DNA of 64,000 bases from an uncultured bacterium. Lineage in GTDB: Bacteria > Elusimicrobiota > Elusimicrobia > Elusimicrobiales > Elusimicrobiaceae. Below are positions 44,599 to 55,395 of this stretch, one piece after another; within the stretch, counting starts at the first letter, position 1; each line of letters begins with the position of its first letter. Where the stretch lies: assembly GCA_949298795.1 (NCBI GenBank), contig CASFXV010000003.1, positions 44,620-108,619 on the forward strand. The letters run 5' to 3'. The translations under genes were made by a program, and so were the position numbers. A model generated the notes under the pieces. That model searched no databases. It saw nothing but the letters and a program-made list of their open reading frames with translations, and was not told where the DNA came from.

Positions 44599-45768
44599 AT
44601 GAAAAACAAAATCCTTTTTTTGTTGACAGCTGTTTGCGGCGGCCTGTTATTGGCGGCCTGCGCGGCGCCTTCCGTGCGCAATGCGGGAGGGCAGCAATCT
44701 GCCCGGCCAGAAACTACCGTGCGCGTACTATTGGCTGAAAAACAAAAAACGGCCTCTTTTAAACATTCCGGGCTTTTATATATTTACACCAAAGACCGTT
44801 CCAAAAGATACAAAATTTCCAATGCGGGCACATTGTCCGCCCGTGCGCTGGGCGGCGGCAAAGTACAAGCCGGCACCCTGCAAAGCGCCCAGCCTATTAT
44901 ATTGGAACCCGCCCCCGGCAAAACCATTACGTTTAACGGCAACGCCTACGCGGGCAAAATGTATTTAGTGCCGGACGGGAACTACTTTCACATAGTGGAA
45001 TACGTGCCTTTGGAAACTTACCTTTACGGCGTTCTTCCGTATGAAATGAGCTACACCTGGCCCGCCGAGGCCTTAAAAGCCCAAGCCGTAGCCGCCCGCA
45101 CATTTACCTTAAAAAGCATGGAAACCACCGGCAAACGTTATTTTGATTTGTATAACGACGTACGCAGCCAGGTGTATAAAGGAACAGGCAAAGTGTATCC
45201 TTCCGTAAAAACCGCGGTGGATAAAACCCGCGGGCAAATTCTTACTTTTGAAGGGAAATTATTTTATACCTATTATCACGGCAACTGCGGCGGCGCGACG
45301 GACAGCGTAACCAGCTGGAGCCCCGGCGCCGAGGCCATTAAACCCCTTTCCGGCGCCAAATGCGGTTATGACAAGCACGCCAAAAATTATTCCTGGCAGC
45401 AAACCGTCCCCCGCGCCAAGGCGGAAAGTTACGCCGCCTCCTTGGGGTTAAAAGGCAAACTAAAATCCATTAAAGTGGCCCGAAAAACCAAAACCGGGCG
45501 CGCTACTAACATTACCGTGCGCACCCAAAAGGGAAGCAAAACCGTCGCATGCGGAAACTTCCGCTCCGCCTTTGGGTTAAAAAGCTGTAAAATTACCAAA
45601 CTGTCCCTGCGCAAAAAAGACGTTTTGTTTAAAGGCAGAGGTTCCGGCCACGGGGTGGGCATGTGCCAAGACGGCGCCAACGGTATGGCTAAGGCCGGGA
45701 AAAACTATAAAGACATTTTAAAAAAATATTATCCCGGGGCTAAAATTACCCAGGTAGAGGATTTATAA
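44599..45768 (+). CDS. SpoIID/LytB-domain lipoprotein
   Basis: The 389-residue protein has a lipoprotein signal with lipobox LAAC. The SpoIID domain (VEYVPLETYLYGVLPYEMSYTWPAEALKAQAVAARTFTL) and the terminal GSGHGVGMCQDGANGMAKAGKNYKDIL are clear. SpoIID in sporulating bacteria is a lytic transglycosylase for denuded glycan; homologues in non-sporulating Gram-negatives such as this remodel the wall. The catalytic Glu of VLPYEMS is conserved. It starts 2 nt after ruvB and is followed by queA after 2 nt. Confidence 0.88.
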   Translation: MKNKILFLLTAVCGGLLLAACAAPSVRNAGGQQSARPETTVRVLLAEKQKTASFKHSGLLYIYTKDRSKRYKISNAGTLSARALGGGKVQAGTLQSAQPIILEPAPGKTITFNGNAYAGKMYLVPDGNYFHIVEYVPLETYLYGVLPYEMSYTWPAEALKAQAVAARTFTLKSMETTGKRYFDLYNDVRSQVYKGTGKVYPSVKTAVDKTRGQILTFEGKLFYTYYHGNCGGATDSVTSWSPGAEAIKPLSGAKCGYDKHAKNYSWQQTVPRAKAESYAASLGLKGKLKSIKVARKTKTGRATNITVRTQKGSKTVACGNFRSAFGLKSCKITKLSLRKKDVLFKGRGSGHGVGMCQDGANGMAKAGKNYKDILKKYYPGAKITQVEDL

Positions 45769-45770
45769 AT

Positions 45771-46808
45771 ATGGCATTTGAACGTTTTAAAAAATTAGAT
45801 TTGGACCCGCTTATCGCCAAACAGCCGGCCACCCCGCGCGACAGTTCCCGCCAAATGGTGCTGCACCGGGATACCCACACCATAGAACACCGCATTTTTA
45901 GGGATATACACGAATACCTAAACCCCGGCGACACCCTGGTAATGAATAATACCAAAGTATTCCCGGCTAAACTGTTTGCGCATAAACCCACCGGCGGAAA
46001 GGTGGAAATTCTGCTGGTGCGCCCCACGGTAAACAGCCGCACCTGGGCGGTGCTCACGCGCGATTATAAAGAAGGCATTACGCTGGATTTTTCCGACGGG
46101 CTGAGCGCCAAAGTTTTAGGTAAAACAGAAAATAACGAAGCCGTGCTGGAATTTAATACGGACGACATCCTCCCCTTCTGCAACGCCCATGGCCTTATGC
46201 CGCTTCCCCAGTACATAGAAAAAGCCCGCAAACACAGCGGCCTTACCCCCAGCATAGCTACCGATAAAGAACGTTATCAAACCGTATACGCCAAGTATGA
46301 GGGCTCCATCGCCGCGCCTACGGCGGGCTTTCATTTTACGCCGGAACTATTACAAAAAATAAAAGACAAAGGGGTAAACATCGCCTACATCACCCTGCAT
46401 GTAGGCTGGGGAACGTTTAAACCCCTGCGCGGCGAGCCGCAAGAACACCATATGCTGGCCGAACTGGGTGAAATATCCCCCCAAACGGCGGAGCTGGTAA
46501 ACCAAACGCACGCCAACGGCAAGCGGGTATTTTCCGTAGGGACAACCAGCACCCGCACGCTGGAAAGTTTTACCGACGAAAACCGCCACACCCACAGCGG
46601 CAAAAAATGGACGGACTTGTTCATTTACCCCGGATACAAATTTAAAGCCATAGACTGCTTAATCACCAATTTTCACTTTCCGGATTCCACCCCCTTGTGC
46701 ATGACATCCGCCTTTGCCGGGGAAGACTTTATTTACGAAGCCTACCTGCAAGCCGTAGAAAAAAAATACCGTTTCTACTCTTTTGGGGACAGCATGATGA
46801 TTTTGTAG
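45771..46808 (+). CDS. queA: S-adenosylmethionine:tRNA ribosyltransferase-isomerase
   Basis: The 345-residue enzyme shows NPGDTLVMNNTKVFPAKLFAHK, GSIAAPTAGFHFTPELL, TLHVGWGTFKPL and NFHFPDSTPLCMTSAFAG. It adds the ribosyl part of SAM to preQ1-modified tRNA to give epoxyqueuosine. It works after Tgt, which is the next gene. Confidence 0.96.
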   Translation: MAFERFKKLDLDPLIAKQPATPRDSSRQMVLHRDTHTIEHRIFRDIHEYLNPGDTLVMNNTKVFPAKLFAHKPTGGKVEILLVRPTVNSRTWAVLTRDYKEGITLDFSDGLSAKVLGKTENNEAVLEFNTDDILPFCNAHGLMPLPQYIEKARKHSGLTPSIATDKERYQTVYAKYEGSIAAPTAGFHFTPELLQKIKDKGVNIAYITLHVGWGTFKPLRGEPQEHHMLAELGEISPQTAELVNQTHANGKRVFSVGTTSTRTLESFTDENRHTHSGKKWTDLFIYPGYKFKAIDCLITNFHFPDSTPLCMTSAFAGEDFIYEAYLQAVEKKYRFYSFGDSMMIL

Positions 46809-46831
46809 TTTCTCAACCGCCTTTACGTAAC

Positions 46832-46865
46832 AAACCTGCGGCATTTTAACGCCGCAGGTTTTTAT
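46832..46865 (+). terminator. Terminator after queA
   Basis: AAACCTGCGGC and GCCGCAGGTTT form an 11-bp stem followed by Ts. It separates queA from tgt, which then uses its own promoter. Confidence 0.9.
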
Positions 46866-46869
46866 ATGA

Positions 46870-48102
<1,233 letters not shown>

Positions 48103-48154
48103 AACATTTCGGGCTTGCACCCAAGGTTTATTATCAGAGATACTTATAAAACTT

Positions 48155-48179
48155 ACCCCGCCAACCGGCGGGGTTTTTT
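48155..48179 (+). terminator. Terminator of tgt
   Basis: CCCCGCC and GGCGGGG pair around AACC and are followed by six Ts. Confidence 0.88.
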
Positions 48180-48261
48180 GATTTAGAAGCAAAAGGGGTT
48201 TCTCTCGTTTTTGAAAAATCATTGCTATTTTACGTTTAGCGTCTAAATTGCATTTCTTAAA

Positions 48262-48296
48262 CAAAAAATACCCCGCGTTATACATACGCGGGGTTT
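48262..48296 (-). terminator. Terminator of the ddl-membrane protein unit
   Basis: On the minus strand ACCCCGCGT and ACGCGGGGT pair and run into ATTTTTT, 20 nt after the membrane protein stop. Confidence 0.85.
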
Positions 48297-48316
48297 GCAT
48301 TAACAAAACATTGTAT

Positions 48317-48766
48317 TTACGCTTCTTTACGCTGTTGCTTTTTTGCCAAAGAAGACGGTGCCAAATAAAAAATTAAATACGTTTTGAACAATTCCAACGT
48401 AAACGCCAAAGAAATAAACACATATTTATATACGCTTATTTCCTGCACGCTCATTTGGTGGGATAAATAATAAACCCGTCCCAAAAGCCTAAGCACGGGG
48501 GCAAAGGTAAAATCCGCATTGGTCCACAAAGCCAGCACGGCTTGCAATAAAGACAATATAAATACAAACCGTTCCCGCAGCATAATAAAAACAACCTGCC
48601 CCGCATATAAAATAAAAAACCCTAAATGCAGGCGCAGCAATATGCCGCCGCTTACCCAGTCTTCACACACCAATACAAAATTTACCAAAGCGCCAAAAAG
48701 GCAGAAAAAAAGAATAACTTTCAGCCAAACACTTAAACGCCAAAAAGAAAGAAACGCTTTTTCCAT
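48317..48766 (-). CDS. Small multi-helix membrane protein, unknown
   Basis: The 149-residue protein has four hydrophobic helices (about 14-33, 43-62, 66-85 and 108-132) and a basic C-terminus (KKQQRKEA). I recognise no family. It starts 5 nt after ddl and shares its terminator, so it belongs to the same transcript and could work in envelope assembly; this is only positional. Confidence 0.65.
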   Translation of the reverse strand: MEKAFLSFWRLSVWLKVILFFCLFGALVNFVLVCEDWVSGGILLRLHLGFFILYAGQVVFIMLRERFVFILSLLQAVLALWTNADFTFAPVLRLLGRVYYLSHQMSVQEISVYKYVFISLAFTLELFKTYLIFYLAPSSLAKKQQRKEA

Positions 48767-48771
48767 CCTGC

Positions 48772-49845
48772 TTACCTGTTTAATAATAAAGAAGCTTTTT
48801 CTTGGTGTACGCGCAGCGCAATTTGCACCAGCCCGTCCAAAATAGCGGCATAATTATAACCGCTGGCTTCAAATAATTGCGGGAAAAGGCTGGTCTCGCT
48901 CATACCCGGCAGGGTGTTAATTTCAGAAAAATAATATTTGCCGTCTTCCCCCAGTAAAAAATCCACCCGGGCCAACCCGCTGGCGCGCAACGCGCCAAAA
49001 ACCGTTAAAGCGTCTTTTTGCATGCTTTGCTGCATAGACTGGGGAATATCGGCCGGTACGCGGGTTTCGCACCCGCCTTGCACCAAATACTTGGCTTCGT
49101 AATCAAAAAATTCATGGGCAAGCGTTTTCAATTCCCCGCAGGAAGACGCCGCCGCTTTCCCCCCTTGGCCGTATAAAGCGCAAAAAATTTCCCGCGCGTT
49201 ATCCACTCCTTTTTCTACCAACACAAATTCATCAAAGGCCAACGCTTTTTCTATCGCCGGAACCAAGCCCTGCGCATTTTTTACCTTCGTTACCCCTACC
49301 GAAGAACCCAAGCTCATCGGTTTTACAAACACGGGGTAGCCTTGGGCGGACGCCCAACTTTCCAAAGCGGCCACGTCATACTTTTCCCCCCGCTGGATTT
49401 TGCGGTAAGGCAGTACGGGCACGCCGTGTTGGGCCGCCACCAGTTTGGATATTTCTTTATCCATTCCCATAGCCGAGGCCAACACACCGCAGCCTACATA
49501 AGGGGCGTTTAGGCTTTCCAAAAGTCCCTGCACCACGCCGTCTTCCCCGTTGGTGCCGTGAAGCACGGGGAAAAAAGCGTCCGCCTTTAATTTTAAGGAA
49601 CCGTCCGGGCTGATTAAATTACAGTCCGGCAAAATGGCGGGGGTGAGCGGGGTGTCCTGCGGGGTTTGTTCCCCGCATTCTTTTTGTAAAAACCATTCCC
49701 CGCTGCGGCTGATAAAAATGGGCAATACGGTATATTTATCCGGCTGGGCCGCCAATAAGCGGCAGACGGTCTGCGCGCTGTGTACGGAAACTTCATGCTC
49801 GGTGGATTTTCCCCCGTACAACACGGCAATTTTTAAAACTTGCAT
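48772..49845 (-). CDS. ddl: D-alanine--D-alanine ligase
   Basis: The 357-residue ATP-grasp enzyme has AVLYGGKSTEHEVSVHSAQTV, FPVLHGTNGEDGVVQGLLE, PVFVKPMSLGSSVGVTKV and the C-terminal YYFSEINTLPGMSETSLFP. It makes the D-Ala-D-Ala dipeptide for peptidoglycan. It lies behind a terminator, so it probably has its own promoter. Confidence 0.96.
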   Translation of the reverse strand: MQVLKIAVLYGGKSTEHEVSVHSAQTVCRLLAAQPDKYTVLPIFISRSGEWFLQKECGEQTPQDTPLTPAILPDCNLISPDGSLKLKADAFFPVLHGTNGEDGVVQGLLESLNAPYVGCGVLASAMGMDKEISKLVAAQHGVPVLPYRKIQRGEKYDVAALESWASAQGYPVFVKPMSLGSSVGVTKVKNAQGLVPAIEKALAFDEFVLVEKGVDNAREIFCALYGQGGKAAASSCGELKTLAHEFFDYEAKYLVQGGCETRVPADIPQSMQQSMQKDALTVFGALRASGLARVDFLLGEDGKYYFSEINTLPGMSETSLFPQLFEASGYNYAAILDGLVQIALRVHQEKASLLLNR

Positions 49846-49862
49846 AGCTAAAAACTCCTTAT

Positions 49863-49890
49863 AAAAAGCCTGATTTTCATCAGGCTTTTA
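49863..49890 (-). terminator. Terminator of the coiled-coil protein gene
   Basis: AAAAGCCTGAT and ATCAGGCTTTT form an 11-bp stem with a TTTC loop and flanking A/T runs. It sits between the coiled-coil gene and ddl. Confidence 0.9.
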
Positions 49891-49898
49891 AAAAACGG

Positions 49899-51911
49899 TT
49901 ATTTGTCTTCCCGGAAGATGGACCATTTCATTCGTCCGATAAAGCTGTCTGTCTTTTCCAAAAAGTCTTCCCCGGGGTCAAAGTCATCCTGCACCACGGG
50001 CTGGGCCACTTTAATTTCCGGCAGGTCTTCCTCGCTGCGCACTTTGGGCTTAAACGTTTCAGTCACTTCTACAGGGACTTCGTTAATAGGCAACGCCTTG
50101 GGAGCCGCCGGTTTGACGGGCAACGGCTTTTTGTGCAGCTGCACCAACGAGGGCGCCTCCGGCGGAAGCGGCCGGTGCGGAGCAGGCGGCGGCACGGGCG
50201 AAGCAGACTGCCCTTCACGCAAGCGGCGGTTTTCGTCCGTCAATTTTTCTTTTTCCTGTTCCAGCACGTCTTTTTGTTTAAGTAGTAAATCTTTTTCTTG
50301 CGCCAAGGTTTGTTTTTGCTGTTCCAGCAAAGAACGCTCCTGCGCCCAATTGTCTTTTTGAAGGGTTAAAAATTCTTTTTCCCGCGTTAAGGAAGCCTGT
50401 TCCTGCTGCAAGGCCTCATTAGCGGCGTTTAATTCTTCCGTTTTGCGGGCCAGTTCTTCGTTTACGGAACGCAAAGACTGTTGGTTGCGCAAAAGGGCTT
50501 CGTTATTTTCATGCAAAGAAACCGTTTGGCGGGTTAAATCTTCTTTAGCGGCGTTTAATTCGTCCGTTCTGCGGGAAAGCTCTTCATTGGCTTTGCGCAA
50601 AGATTCCTGGTCCCGCAGCAAAGCTTCATTATTTTCATGCAGGGAAACGGTTTGGCGCGCCAAGTCTTGGTTGGCGGTTTGCAGGGCGTCCCGCTCGCCG
50701 GATAAGTGGGCGTTTTGGGCGGTAAGCACCTCAATTTTGCGTTTTAAATCTTCTATTACCGCGTCATTGCTGTTGATTTTTTCCAACAATTCTTTAAAAT
50801 TGGCTTCCAGCAGTTGTTTTTCCTGCAGGACGGCGTCCACCTTTTCCTGCACGGCGGCAAGCTGGGCGGCTAAATCGTCGCGCTCTTCTTCCAGCGTGCG
50901 GATGCGTTCCCCAAAGACGGACATTTGCTGGCGGGACTGGTCCGCATATTCCGTTTCCAAATCGTTTAAGGAAGCTTTCAAATCTTCCAGCTCTTTGGTT
51001 TTGGCTTCATAGCGGGCAAGCAGTTCTTCTCTTTCTTTGGTAACGGCGTGCAGTTTTAAATTTTCCGCCTTTAAAGATTCTATCTCTTCCACCTGCTTCA
51101 TGCAGACGTTGGAAATTTCATGCAGTTGGTTTTCCAAACTGCTTACTTTTTGCTGGTACTGCTGCTTAATGGAAATGATGCGTCCGTCAAAATTAAAAGA
51201 TTTAAAGCGTTCTTCCGCCGCGGTTAATTGCTCACGCAAAGATAAAATTTCTTTGGCTTGCTCGGCCGATTTGCGAAGAGCGTCCATCTTCTCTTGCTGC
51301 GCTTTTTTAATTTCTCTGTCCAAAGCGCTGTTGACCGCCTTTAACTGGGAAGCCTTTTGATGCAGGCTGGAAATAATGCGTTCTTTTTCTTCCCGTTCCC
51401 GGCGGGCTTTTTCTTCCTGCTGCATGCGGTAGGTTTCCGGCTCAAAGCTGGAAATGTCCGCCGCGTTTACGGAAGGAAACGCCGGGGCTTTATCGTCAAA
51501 ACCGCGGTTGACGGCCGTGTCCGTATATCCCAGTACGCGCGCCGTTTGCGCCTTGGAAAGGGTTTCCACGCTGGCTTTTAAACTGTTAATCGTATCGGCA
51601 AGACCGGAAATAAAAGCGTCTTTGTCTTTTTGTTTTTCAACGGCCTCGCGGGTGCGGGCCAATTCGGTTAAAATTTTATCGTTTTGGGAGGAGGAGGCTT
51701 CAAAACGTTCTTCCAGCTCGTGGATTTTTTCTTCCAGCTTCTCAAAAGAACGGTTATACTGGGCTTGACGGTTGGCGGCGTTTAGCTGTTTTTTGCCGTC
51801 AAATTTATCTTGGTGGGGCATGGAGTCCGCCGGGGGCAATTCCTGCAACCGGAAACGTTCCAAAAAATCTGAAAAATCCGTTTGTCCGTCAAACTCGCTA
51901 TCAAAAGCCAT
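49899..51911 (-). CDS. Long cytoplasmic coiled-coil protein
   Basis: The 670-residue protein has no signal peptide. It is predicted coiled coil at about 40-110 and 170-560, rich in Glu, Leu, Gln and Lys. A Pro-rich linker (about 565-600) and an acidic tail ending FIGRMKWSIFREDK follow. Within the coil a 42-residue unit (RQTVSLHENNEALL...) is repeated twice in tandem. I recognise no family; length and layout suggest a cytoskeletal or polar scaffold protein, which is inference. It has a good promoter and its own terminator, so it is transcribed alone. Confidence 0.75.
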   Translation of the reverse strand: MAFDSEFDGQTDFSDFLERFRLQELPPADSMPHQDKFDGKKQLNAANRQAQYNRSFEKLEEKIHELEERFEASSSQNDKILTELARTREAVEKQKDKDAFISGLADTINSLKASVETLSKAQTARVLGYTDTAVNRGFDDKAPAFPSVNAADISSFEPETYRMQQEEKARREREEKERIISSLHQKASQLKAVNSALDREIKKAQQEKMDALRKSAEQAKEILSLREQLTAAEERFKSFNFDGRIISIKQQYQQKVSSLENQLHEISNVCMKQVEEIESLKAENLKLHAVTKEREELLARYEAKTKELEDLKASLNDLETEYADQSRQQMSVFGERIRTLEEERDDLAAQLAAVQEKVDAVLQEKQLLEANFKELLEKINSNDAVIEDLKRKIEVLTAQNAHLSGERDALQTANQDLARQTVSLHENNEALLRDQESLRKANEELSRRTDELNAAKEDLTRQTVSLHENNEALLRNQQSLRSVNEELARKTEELNAANEALQQEQASLTREKEFLTLQKDNWAQERSLLEQQKQTLAQEKDLLLKQKDVLEQEKEKLTDENRRLREGQSASPVPPPAPHRPLPPEAPSLVQLHKKPLPVKPAAPKALPINEVPVEVTETFKPKVRSEEDLPEIKVAQPVVQDDFDPGEDFLEKTDSFIGRMKWSIFREDK
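50406..50657 (-). repeat. 126-bp tandem duplication inside the coiled-coil gene
   Basis: Two units of 126 bp (50532-50657 and 50406-50531) encode the same 42-residue pattern beginning RQTVSLHENNEALLR. The spacing is a multiple of the heptad (42 = 6 x 7), so the coil register is kept. The copies differ at several synonymous and some coding sites, so the duplication is not very recent. Confidence 0.8.
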
Positions 51912-51946
51912 GTTTAAACCCTAGAAGAAAAATGAACGTACAATAA

Positions 51947-51975
51947 ATTTAATCACAATACGAGAAAACTGTCAA
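51947..51975 (-). promoter_or_regulatory. Sigma-70 promoter of the coiled-coil gene
   Basis: On the minus strand TTGACA, a 17-bp spacer and TTAAAT are followed by a leader with an AGGG ribosome site before the ATG at 51911. Confidence 0.6.
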
Positions 51976-52011
51976 GCAAAAAACACGCTTTTTTCACACG
52001 GGAAATATTTT

Positions 52012-53259
52012 TTATTTCTTATTGCGTTCAAACAGCTTCTGGCGCAGCAATCCCACCAAATAAAAAGAACCGGTACACACCACTTTTTTGGCCTTGCAAG
52101 CTTCGGCAATGGCGCGGGAGGGCTCTTTAAAAAAGCGCACTTTCACCCCCCTGGGCAATGCGGGGAACACTTCTTTCTGACCCGCACCGCGCTTGACGCT
52201 GGGAACCGTAATGATAATGTCTTTAAAATGAGGGCACAGCAAAGACAACAATTTTTTATAGTCTTTATCTTTCATAAACCCGCATAAAAGCGTGGCATCC
52301 TGCGCGTAGGGGGTTTTGGCTAAAAACTCCAAAAACAGTTCCACCGCTTGGGCATTATGGGCCCCGTCCAACACAAAAGTTTGCCCGCCGCGGTTAATCA
52401 CTTCAAAACGCCCCGGCAAGCGCACCCGGGCAAACGCACGGGCGATGGCGTCATCTTTAATTTTTAAATATTTTGCCAGCTGATACACCACGCAGGCGTT
52501 AATGCCCTGCCGCTGGCCTAAAACGCCCAGCGGCCACTCCCGCCCGTTTTTTGTGCGCAAAACGGTTTGGTTTTGCACAAAATCAAAAGCGTATTCATAA
52601 AAAGGTTCTCCCTCGGAAATGAAATGCAGGGGGGCTTGTTTTTCTTTGGCGGATTTTTTTATTTCTTCCCGCGCGGACGGGTTTACCGTGCCGGAAAAAC
52701 AAGGCACGCCAGGCTTAATAATACCGGCTTTTTCCCGCGCTATTTGGGAAAGGGAAGACCCCAGCAAATGCATATGGTCCAACCCAATGGAGGTGATTAC
52801 GCACGCCGCGGGAGAGCATACGTTGGTAGGGTCTTTGCGCCCGCCCAGGCCGGTTTCCAGCACGGCATATTGCACGCCCGCGCGGGCAAAATGGCACAAA
52901 GCGGCGGCGGTAAGAATTTCAAAAAAATTAAGTTCTTGTTCTTCTTCCTGAAATACCTGAAGAACGGCATCTGTAAATTCCTGTTTGGAAACGGGCACAC
53001 CGTCTACCTGGATGCGTTCACACGGGTCACATAAATGAGGGGACACGAAGAGCCCGGTTTTATACCCGGCTTCTTGCAAGACCCGCGCCGTTAAAATAGA
53101 AACGGAACCTTTGCCGTTGGTGCCCGCCACGTGGATAATTTTAAAACGCTCCTGCGGGTTGCCCAGCCGCTCCAACAAGGAGCGAAGCCCGTCTAACCCG
53201 GCCCCGCACCCCACGCCGCTTCTGGTTAAAATATAATCAAATACAATTTTAAAACTCAT
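52012..53259 (-). CDS. folC: Bifunctional folylpolyglutamate/dihydrofolate synthase
   Basis: The 415-residue Mur-ligase-like enzyme has IIHVAGTNGKGSVSILTARVL, TGLFVSPHLCDPCERIQVDG, GLGGRKDPTNVCSP and the C-terminal FVLDGAHNAQAVELFLEFL. It adds glutamate to folates. Its start overlaps the murA stop by 11 nt. Confidence 0.94.
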   Translation of the reverse strand: MSFKIVFDYILTRSGVGCGAGLDGLRSLLERLGNPQERFKIIHVAGTNGKGSVSILTARVLQEAGYKTGLFVSPHLCDPCERIQVDGVPVSKQEFTDAVLQVFQEEEQELNFFEILTAAALCHFARAGVQYAVLETGLGGRKDPTNVCSPAACVITSIGLDHMHLLGSSLSQIAREKAGIIKPGVPCFSGTVNPSAREEIKKSAKEKQAPLHFISEGEPFYEYAFDFVQNQTVLRTKNGREWPLGVLGQRQGINACVVYQLAKYLKIKDDAIARAFARVRLPGRFEVINRGGQTFVLDGAHNAQAVELFLEFLAKTPYAQDATLLCGFMKDKDYKKLLSLLCPHFKDIIITVPSVKRGAGQKEVFPALPRGVKVRFFKEPSRAIAEACKAKKVVCTGSFYLVGLLRQKLFERNKK

Positions 53260-54520
53260 TTTTATCCGGATTATAACGGCGTATATCCGCCCCTAAAGCC
53301 GTTAGTTTTTGTTCTAAATCTTCGTAGCCGCGGTCTATATGATACACGCGTTCAATTTCCGTAGCGCCCTGCGCCGCCAGCCCGGCAATAACCAGGGCCA
53401 TGCCGCCGCGCAAGTCCGACGCCATGACATGCGCGCCCGAAAGGCTTTCCACCCCGTTCACGCGCGCGATGCTTTTTTCCGTCACAATATCCGCCCCCAT
53501 GCGCACCAGCTCCGGCGCGTGCATAAAGCGGTTTTCAAAAATGTCTTCATCTATTTCCGAAGTGCCTTCGCACAAAGTCATCAGTGTCATCCAGGGGGCT
53601 TGCAAATCCGTGGCAAAGCCGGGGTAAGGGGCCGTTCTCATACGCATGGGTTTTAAGCGGCCCTCATAAGGCAAAACATGCACGCTGTGGGAAGTAACCT
53701 CCAGCGGGACGCCCGCCTCACGCAAATTTTCCAGCAAAATGGAATTGTGTTCGGGCACGCAGTTTTCCACCACCACGTCCCCGCGGGTAGCCGCGGCGGC
53801 AATAATATAAGAGCCCGATTCTATCCGGTCCGCCACCACGCTATGTTCAGCCCCGTGCAAAGAAGTTTTGCCGCGCACCACCAAACTGCCTTTGGCGTCC
53901 GCCGTAATATCCGCCCCCATTTTGCGCAGGAACTCCACCACGTCGTCCACTTCCGGTTCTTTGGCTATGTTTTCCAGCACCGTTTCCCCCTCTATCAAAC
54001 AGGCGCACATTAACAAGTTCTGCGTAGCGCCCACACTGGGGAAACGAAGCACTATTTTTGCCGGCTGCAACGCTTGGGCGTGCAGCACCACGTTTCCTTT
54101 TTCGGTAACGGCGCTGGCGCCCAATTTTTCAAAACCTTTTAAATGGATATCCACCGGGCGCACGCCAATGGCGCAGCCGCCGGGCAGAGGAATTTCGGCC
54201 GTTTTAAACCGGGCCAAAAGAGGGCCCGCCACCCAAAAACTAGCGCGCATTTGCTTAACCAGTTCATAAGGCAGGCTGTTTTTAAGCGGGCCGTTGGCGG
54301 TAATGGTAACGGTGCCGTTGGCGTACTCTATTTTTTTGCCTAAATATTCCAAAATTTTAAGCGTGGTGCGCACATCACGCAGGTTGGGCACGCGGTGAAT
54401 AATGCAGGGTTCATCCGTCAGTAAAGTGGCCACTAAAATGGGGAGGGAAGCATTTTTGCTTCCGCTGGTTTGCACGGTGCCTTGCAATTTTTTACCGCCG
54501 TGAATAATAAAACGATCCAT
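53249..54520 (-). CDS. murA: UDP-N-acetylglucosamine 1-carboxyvinyltransferase
   Basis: The 423-residue enzyme starts with IIHGGKKLQGTVQTSGSKNASLPIL and includes the active-site loop LPGGCAIGVRPVDIH, with the Cys that fosfomycin alkylates. Thus it is of the Cys type, expected to be fosfomycin-sensitive. It makes the first committed peptidoglycan precursor. Confidence 0.97.
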   Translation of the reverse strand: MDRFIIHGGKKLQGTVQTSGSKNASLPILVATLLTDEPCIIHRVPNLRDVRTTLKILEYLGKKIEYANGTVTITANGPLKNSLPYELVKQMRASFWVAGPLLARFKTAEIPLPGGCAIGVRPVDIHLKGFEKLGASAVTEKGNVVLHAQALQPAKIVLRFPSVGATQNLLMCACLIEGETVLENIAKEPEVDDVVEFLRKMGADITADAKGSLVVRGKTSLHGAEHSVVADRIESGSYIIAAAATRGDVVVENCVPEHNSILLENLREAGVPLEVTSHSVHVLPYEGRLKPMRMRTAPYPGFATDLQAPWMTLMTLCEGTSEIDEDIFENRFMHAPELVRMGADIVTEKSIARVNGVESLSGAHVMASDLRGGMALVIAGLAAQGATEIERVYHIDRGYEDLEQKLTALGADIRRYNPDKNEF

Positions 54521-54549
54521 AAACGCTCCTTCAATAGTTAATAAATGGG

Positions 54550-55395
54550 TTAAATTTTACGGGCAAAAACAAAACGGTCTATTCCAAATATATCTTTTTT
54601 TACTTCGGCGTTCCAGCCCCGCCCGCCCAAAAGCCGCGCCACCCGGGCCGGCTGCCCCAGGCATAACTCCAGCCCCAACACACAGCCGGGGGCCGCAAAG
54701 CGGGAAACATTTTCCGCTATTCGGCAGGTAACAGCTAAGCCGTCCACGCCGCCGTCCAACGCCAAGGCGGGCTCGCGCTGCACTTCCCGCGCCAGCGAGG
54801 GTAAATCGCCCGAAGGGATATACGGCGGGTTGGAAACCATTAAATCAAACGGGCCGGTAATATGTTCAAACAAATCGCTTTGCACAAAAGTAATTCGGTC
54901 CGCCAGGTTATGCGTACGGGCGTTGGTTTGCGCCACTTCCAACGCGGCGGGGGAAACGTCCGAAGCCGTTACATGCGCTTTTTTAAAGAAGAGGGCCAAC
55001 ACCAGCGCTAGGCACCCGCTGCCTGTGCATAAATCCAAAATGCGGATAGGGGCTTGACAATCAAACGCTTGCCGGGCAAACTGCGCCAAGGATTCCGTTT
55101 CCGGACGGGGAATAAGCACCGCCGGATTTACCGCTATATCTAGCCCGCAAAAAGGCTGAAAGCCCACTATATACGCCAGCGGCTCCCCTTGGGCATGGCG
55201 CAAAAGTAATTTTTCAAACTGTTGTTGTTTGTCCGCCGGAACCGCCTCTTGGCTAAAAGCCGCCAGCCAGGTACGCGTTACCCCCAACACATGCGCGAGC
55301 AAAAATTCCGCATTGGCGCGGGGGTCTTCGCTCCCGGCCGTTTGAAGGCGGAAACAAGCCCCTTCCAACACTGAAAATACAGTGGGTAAATTCAT
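54550..55395 (-). CDS. prmC: Release factor glutamine methyltransferase PrmC
   Basis: The 281-residue SAM enzyme shows ILDLCTGSGCLALVLALFF and the signature FDLMVSNPPYIPSGDLPSLA. It methylates the Gln of the GGQ motif in release factors. The substrate gene prfA is upstream in the same run, split from it by a glycosyltransferase. It overlaps that gene by 4 nt. Confidence 0.95.
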   Translation of the reverse strand: MNLPTVFSVLEGACFRLQTAGSEDPRANAEFLLAHVLGVTRTWLAAFSQEAVPADKQQQFEKLLLRHAQGEPLAYIVGFQPFCGLDIAVNPAVLIPRPETESLAQFARQAFDCQAPIRILDLCTGSGCLALVLALFFKKAHVTASDVSPAALEVAQTNARTHNLADRITFVQSDLFEHITGPFDLMVSNPPYIPSGDLPSLAREVQREPALALDGGVDGLAVTCRIAENVSRFAAPGCVLGLELCLGQPARVARLLGGRGWNAEVKKDIFGIDRFVFARKI

